The notes beneath the pieces were generated by a model, which worked only from the letters and a program-made list of their open reading frames with translations, ran no database searches and was not told the DNA's origin. From Lachnospiraceae bacterium (GTDB taxonomy: Bacteria; Bacillota; Clostridia; Lachnospirales; Lachnospiraceae), in the NCBI GenBank assembly GCA_029008875.1, contig JAQXJP010000035.1:186001-250000 (forward strand): a stretch of DNA of 64,000 nucleotides. The letters run 5' to 3'. Positions 59,870-64,000 of the stretch are shown here, piece after piece. The position numbers and the translations under genes are program-made. How positions within the stretch are numbered: the stretch's first letter is position 1; every line of letters starts with the position of its first letter.

Positions 59870-60421
59870 TCAATAACATTCATGGGATTCCTCTGAAATC
59901 ACTGCATACCATATATAGTCCTCTATCTGTTCTCGGCTATAGCCGTCTACAGAATTTATTTCACTAACAGATACTTTTGCAAATCCATTTTTATCATAAA
60001 ATCTACGAGCCCGAAAATTATCTCTAGCAACACACCAATAAATTTTCTTTACCCTATACTTTTCAAACCCGATTCTGATAATTTCATTCATGGCCCAAAT
60101 AGAATATCCCTTACCCATAGCTTCTTTTCTCACCACTATTGCAAATTCAGCAGATTCTGTAGTAATATGTTTTAAACTTACTGTCCCTAGGTAAACATCT
60201 TCATTGTCTACAATCGCAAGGTGAATATTTTTTTTATCTTGACTATTAGCAATAAAATTCCTGCAATCATCAATAGTTTTTTTTTCAAAATCCGTTTGCA
60301 TTTTCCCAACAACTGATTTATCATGCATCCATGAATACATTAGCCATGCATCCCTCATTTCAAGATTTCTCAGCCTCAAATTTCCGCCCCTTATTCTAAA
60401 AGTGTTTTTCGTACTCTTCAT
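59870..60421 (-). CDS. GNAT-family N-acetyltransferase
   Basis: LRNLEMRDAWLMYSWM...VRKEAMGKGYSIWAMNEIIRIGFEKYRVKKIYWCVARDNFRARRFYDKNGF. Confidence 0.85.
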   Translation of the reverse strand: MKSTKNTFRIRGGNLRLRNLEMRDAWLMYSWMHDKSVVGKMQTDFEKKTIDDCRNFIANSQDKKNIHLAIVDNEDVYLGTVSLKHITTESAEFAIVVRKEAMGKGYSIWAMNEIIRIGFEKYRVKKIYWCVARDNFRARRFYDKNGFAKVSVSEINSVDGYSREQIEDYIWYAVISEESHECY

Positions 60422-60666
60422 TTTTGCCTAATTACACAAAATATATGTTACTACAATACCTTACGCAAATCAAGGAAATCATCCTTCTTGAAAATCTGTT
60501 AGTAAACAGTATTTGCTCATCGTATTTTTGAAAAGAACATACAACTCCCCACATTTCAAAAAAAATGTAGTATATCTTAATAAAGAGTCTGACATCTGCC
60601 AGACCCTTACTTAAGCCCCCTCAAAACTGGGAAGTTCATATATACCACTGCTCTAACATAATAAAG

Positions 60667-61527
60667 TCAGATGTAAATTAGTATCATACAAACGATACCA
60701 ATAAATGCCGAAAAGGAAATTAGTATTTTATCATGCAATAATAAACTCATTGGGTCACCATCTGACTGTACTTCCAAATCATATACATATCTTAAACACC
60801 AGATTAAAAACAAGGGAATCAATAATATATAGTTTTTCCCGACACTATCTTTTTCCAAACACCAAAAACTAAAAAATGTTATTACAAGTGTCATACAACA
60901 ATACATGCAACTATTGCAATAAGAATAACTATATTCTTTTAGCACTGTCCTTGTTTCATTTTCACTTTCCTTATACTCATTTCTCCTCTTTCCGAATCCC
61001 ATAAAAAATGCGCCAGCTATAATAACAAGAGATAGCCAATTTGAAAGTTGTATTTCGGAAATTGCTGATCCAAATAATAAACGTAAATAATATCCACCAG
61101 CTAAAATAATAACATCAAGAATTGCTTTATTTTTCCACCCAAAAACACTATAACCTATATTAACAAAATAATAAACGCCCATAATGGCTACTGGTGTGAT
61201 TGAGTTTTGATGCAGTGATAAAACTACTCCCAAAAGCACTGTTAATACTAATAATCCACCTATCATTATGTATGCCTGTTGAACACGAATAGCCCCGGAA
61301 GCTATCGGTCGATTTTTTTTAACAGGATGCAACTTGTCCTTTTCACAATCATGAATATCGTTAATAATATAAATGCTGGATGCCATCGCTGAAAAAGCAC
61401 AAAATCCAAGGATTATATCCATCCAATATTCTCTTTGCATCAGATTTCCGCTAAAAACAACCGGTAAAATAATAATCATGTTTTTCACATAATGCGAAAT
61501 TCTAAGTTCTCTTAACCAATTTTTCAT
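60667..61527 (-). CDS. UbiA-family prenyltransferase, DPPR synthase-like
   Basis: YIINDIHDCEKDKLHPVKKNRPIASGAI (NDxxDxxxDxxHPxKxxRPIASG). Confidence 0.85.
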   Translation of the reverse strand: MKNWLRELRISHYVKNMIIILPVVFSGNLMQREYWMDIILGFCAFSAMASSIYIINDIHDCEKDKLHPVKKNRPIASGAIRVQQAYIMIGGLLVLTVLLGVVLSLHQNSITPVAIMGVYYFVNIGYSVFGWKNKAILDVIILAGGYYLRLLFGSAISEIQLSNWLSLVIIAGAFFMGFGKRRNEYKESENETRTVLKEYSYSYCNSCMYCCMTLVITFFSFWCLEKDSVGKNYILLIPLFLIWCLRYVYDLEVQSDGDPMSLLLHDKILISFSAFIGIVCMILIYI

Positions 61528-61542
61528 AATCGATATCCCTCA

Positions 61543-63051
61543 TTACTCGAACTTAACAACTACTGTACCATCTATTATCTGAATCGAACCTGCATCAGGA
61601 TATACCGACATATTTCTAAATTCTTCAGTAGTCTCGATTTCTTTCGTATTTACAATCCATGCTGGAGAAAATCCCACATAATTTTGTACAAAATACGTTC
61701 TGCTATAGATATTAATTAATCCATCTTCTTCTCCGATTCCATGAATATTTTTAATGTTGGAAAATTCGTCCCATGATGTCAACGTTGGATCCGAAACATT
61801 TCCTACAAAAGCCACCGGCATATCTGCCTCATATTTATCCAAACTCTTAATCTGGGTAACCACAGTATTATAATATGAGAATGCCTGATTATATGCCATT
61901 TGCATCTTCATATATATTTCATTGTCAAGAGTTGCATAGTCTGCCACTTCAAAAATGACAGCTAAAACAATAATTGTTGATGCTATGGATTTTTTCTCAA
62001 GATTGATAACATCAATCAAAATTATTGGCATTATCAAAATCACAATAAAAGGGAAAACCATCAATGTATAGATATCCTTTTCCTCGCATACAACAAACAT
62101 CATATTTATCACTAATGGTAACAGGGCTAGGAAAAACATATATAGAACTTTTACAATTCTGTCCATAATTTTTATAAACATGAACGCAACAGAAACTATA
62201 ATTGTAATTAGAAAAGCAATTCGAAATACTGTATTTTCTGTCAACCCGTAATAATCTGAAATAAATGATTGAAAAAAGACTCTGTAACTATGGGTAATTC
62301 TCTGAAGCCAATTGCCAATTGCCAATTTACCAGCACTATTTATCCCCTTATAATCCGTCATTTCTGTATGTGTTATAAACAGCATCATTTTGTTTGCTAT
62401 ATAGTAAAAAAGTCCCCCAACGACGGCAACCGCTAAAAAAAGTACCACTCTTTTCAAGACAAGCTGATAGGATGAATTTTTGCATAAGGAAATCAGATAA
62501 AGAAGCAGTAATCCCAGAATATACCCAACATATGCTTGATAAATGCCCATTGAACATGCCAATAAAATTGCTGATACTAAAAAACAAAACCTTTTTTCCC
62601 CTTTTGTAGCTAATAATACTGACAAACTTCCAAGGAAAATACCAAAACAATAAAATGGAGATAAAAACATAAAAGCCAGTGTTACAGGTATTACTGGAAA
62701 ACTCATAAATAAAAAAATCACTAAAACCTGGTTAACTCTATTTTTTACATCATATGTTAATAATATGCATACAACAGATGCTGACAGGCACACAATTGAA
62801 ATAACTCCGTACAACCATTGCGCGCTATAGATTCCCATTATCTTTTTTGTCAAATACATCAAAATAAAATAGAACCATCTTCCAAATGTTACATTTCCGC
62901 CTCCACCAAATGGACAAGATGCTTCATCATAGTTAATCAGTTTATTTGTCAGAATGTACATATGCACAAAAAGCCCTGTCAAAAAAGCAATTAAAAAAAG
63001 TTGGCAAATCTTCTTCCAATTCTTATCTATTTCAATGAATTTTGCCTGCAT
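61543..63051 (-). CDS. GtrII-like glucosyltransferase, polytopic membrane protein
   Basis: INYDEASCPFGGGGNVTFGRWFYFILMYLTKKIMGIYSAQWLYGVISIV, about 11 TM segments. Confidence 0.75.
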   Translation of the reverse strand: MQAKFIEIDKNWKKICQLFLIAFLTGLFVHMYILTNKLINYDEASCPFGGGGNVTFGRWFYFILMYLTKKIMGIYSAQWLYGVISIVCLSASVVCILLTYDVKNRVNQVLVIFLFMSFPVIPVTLAFMFLSPFYCFGIFLGSLSVLLATKGEKRFCFLVSAILLACSMGIYQAYVGYILGLLLLYLISLCKNSSYQLVLKRVVLFLAVAVVGGLFYYIANKMMLFITHTEMTDYKGINSAGKLAIGNWLQRITHSYRVFFQSFISDYYGLTENTVFRIAFLITIIVSVAFMFIKIMDRIVKVLYMFFLALLPLVINMMFVVCEEKDIYTLMVFPFIVILIMPIILIDVINLEKKSIASTIIVLAVIFEVADYATLDNEIYMKMQMAYNQAFSYYNTVVTQIKSLDKYEADMPVAFVGNVSDPTLTSWDEFSNIKNIHGIGEEDGLINIYSRTYFVQNYVGFSPAWIVNTKEIETTEEFRNMSVYPDAGSIQIIDGTVVVKFE

Positions 63052-63347
63052 GGTAATCCTCCTCTTTTGTCGGTAAAATTTAATCCATCACATTTATCTG
63101 TGGTACTCCAAAGCACCGCCACATAATCATTAAGGAATTAATAAGCCAAAGATATTGGGGAGATAGGGCGTCGATGACATGGACAAGATGTGTACCATAT
63201 CAGCGATAGACACAACTTATAACTCCACTCTATAATCCCCACACGCAAAAGATCCAACCTATTCCGTGCCATATCCCACTAGTTAACATCCGCAATAACA
63301 AATTAATACAGGTTCTTAGATTTCCTCCTTTCTAGAATATTTATCCT

Positions 63348-64000
63348 TTATAAGTAGAAATCTCTATACCATTCTGCAAATTTCCGTAATCCCTCACGTA
63401 GCGGAGTCGACGGCTTAATTCCAAAATCCCGCTCCAGCGCGCTTGTGTCTGCATAAGTCACCGGAACATCCCCCGGCTGCATAGCAACAAGTTCTTTATG
63501 TGCCTCAAAATCATAATCTTCGGGAAAAACTTTTGCCCGTACCAGTTCCTCCTGAAGTATTTGCACAAACTCCAACAAATTCTCCGGATGATTATTACCA
63601 ATATTATAGATGGCATACGGAGGTATTGGCAAACCGTCCTCTCCAACCTCCTGTTTCGGTGGAGACTGCATCACACGGATTACCCCTTCCACGACATCGT
63701 CAATATAGGTAAAATCGCGCTTGCAATTCCCATAATTAAAAATTTGTATCTTCTCACCTTTTATCATTTTGTTAGTAAAACTAAAATAAGCCATATCCGG
63801 TCTGCCGGCCGGCCCATAGACTGTAAAGAATCGTAGTCCAGTAGACGGAATGTTATAGAGTTTGCTATAGGCATGGGCCATTAACTCATTGGATTTCTTT
63901 GTGGCTGCATACAGAGATACCGGGTTGTCTACTTTATCCTCTGTAGAATATGGCACTTTCTTGTTGGAACCGTATACTGATGATGAAGATGCATATACCA
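63348..64000 (-). CDS. NAD-dependent epimerase (UDP-glucuronate 4-epimerase-like), 5' end beyond the window
   Basis: VYASSSSVYGSNKKVPYSTEDKVDNPVSLYAATKKSNELMAHAYSKLYNIPSTGLRFFTVYGPAGRPDMA; open to the right edge. Confidence 0.9.
   Translation of the reverse strand, partial: VYASSSSVYGSNKKVPYSTEDKVDNPVSLYAATKKSNELMAHAYSKLYNIPSTGLRFFTVYGPAGRPDMAYFSFTNKMIKGEKIQIFNYGNCKRDFTYIDDVVEGVIRVMQSPPKQEVGEDGLPIPPYAIYNIGNNHPENLLEFVQILQEELVRAKVFPEDYDFEAHKELVAMQPGDVPVTYADTSALERDFGIKPSTPLREGLRKFAEWYRDFYL

Noticed and set aside
1-64000. tRNA, rRNA or IS-element transposase genes
   Set aside because: None could be recognised by reading the sequence or the ORF track; a dedicated scan was not possible.

Overview
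The window looks like a chromosomal segment from a Firmicute, probably a clostridial/Lachnospiraceae-type organism (inference from protein flavour). It has three parts. (1) About 0-33 kb, higher GC: the N-terminal part of an HtrA-like protease, glmS, a UDPGP-family pyrophosphorylase, two phosphoglucomutase/phosphomannomutase genes, rfbCDBA (dTDP-rhamnose), udk, an LCP-family protein, manA/manC/gmd/fcl (GDP-fucose), several GT2 glycosyltransferases, a Wzx-like flippase and other polysaccharide genes. (2) About 33-51.8 kb, mosaic and AT-rich: two paralogous REC-Spo0A_C-like response regulators flank a 1313-aa KAP/YobI-like membrane P-loop NTPase. A GHKL sensor kinase follows, then a tyrosine recombinase. 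The recombinase abuts a palindromic site (42084-42108) that recurs in opposite orientation about 2 kb away (44057-44079), which predicts an invertible segment carrying a P-loop kinase and a TIR gene. Next comes a minus-strand operon combining TIR proteins (ThsB-like TIR, TIR-SLOG, and a frameshifted TIR) with DNA-base-hypermodification-like enzymes (Nmad2-like, dTMP-kinase-like, HMUDK_hel-like, thymidylate-synthase-like). (3) About 51.8-64 kb: a second polysaccharide block (acyltransferase with frameshift, GT2, FdtA/FdtB-like, flippase, GT-D fusion, UbiA-like, GtrII-like, and an epimerase running off the right edge). The best candidate for an undescribed system is the 41.1-50.8 kb island: a Thoeris-like TIR/TIR-SLOG set plus thymidine-modification-like enzymes, next to a predicted recombinase-controlled inversion that would swap which of two genes neighbours the operon. 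All family calls come from reading the sequence by eye; no searches were run.
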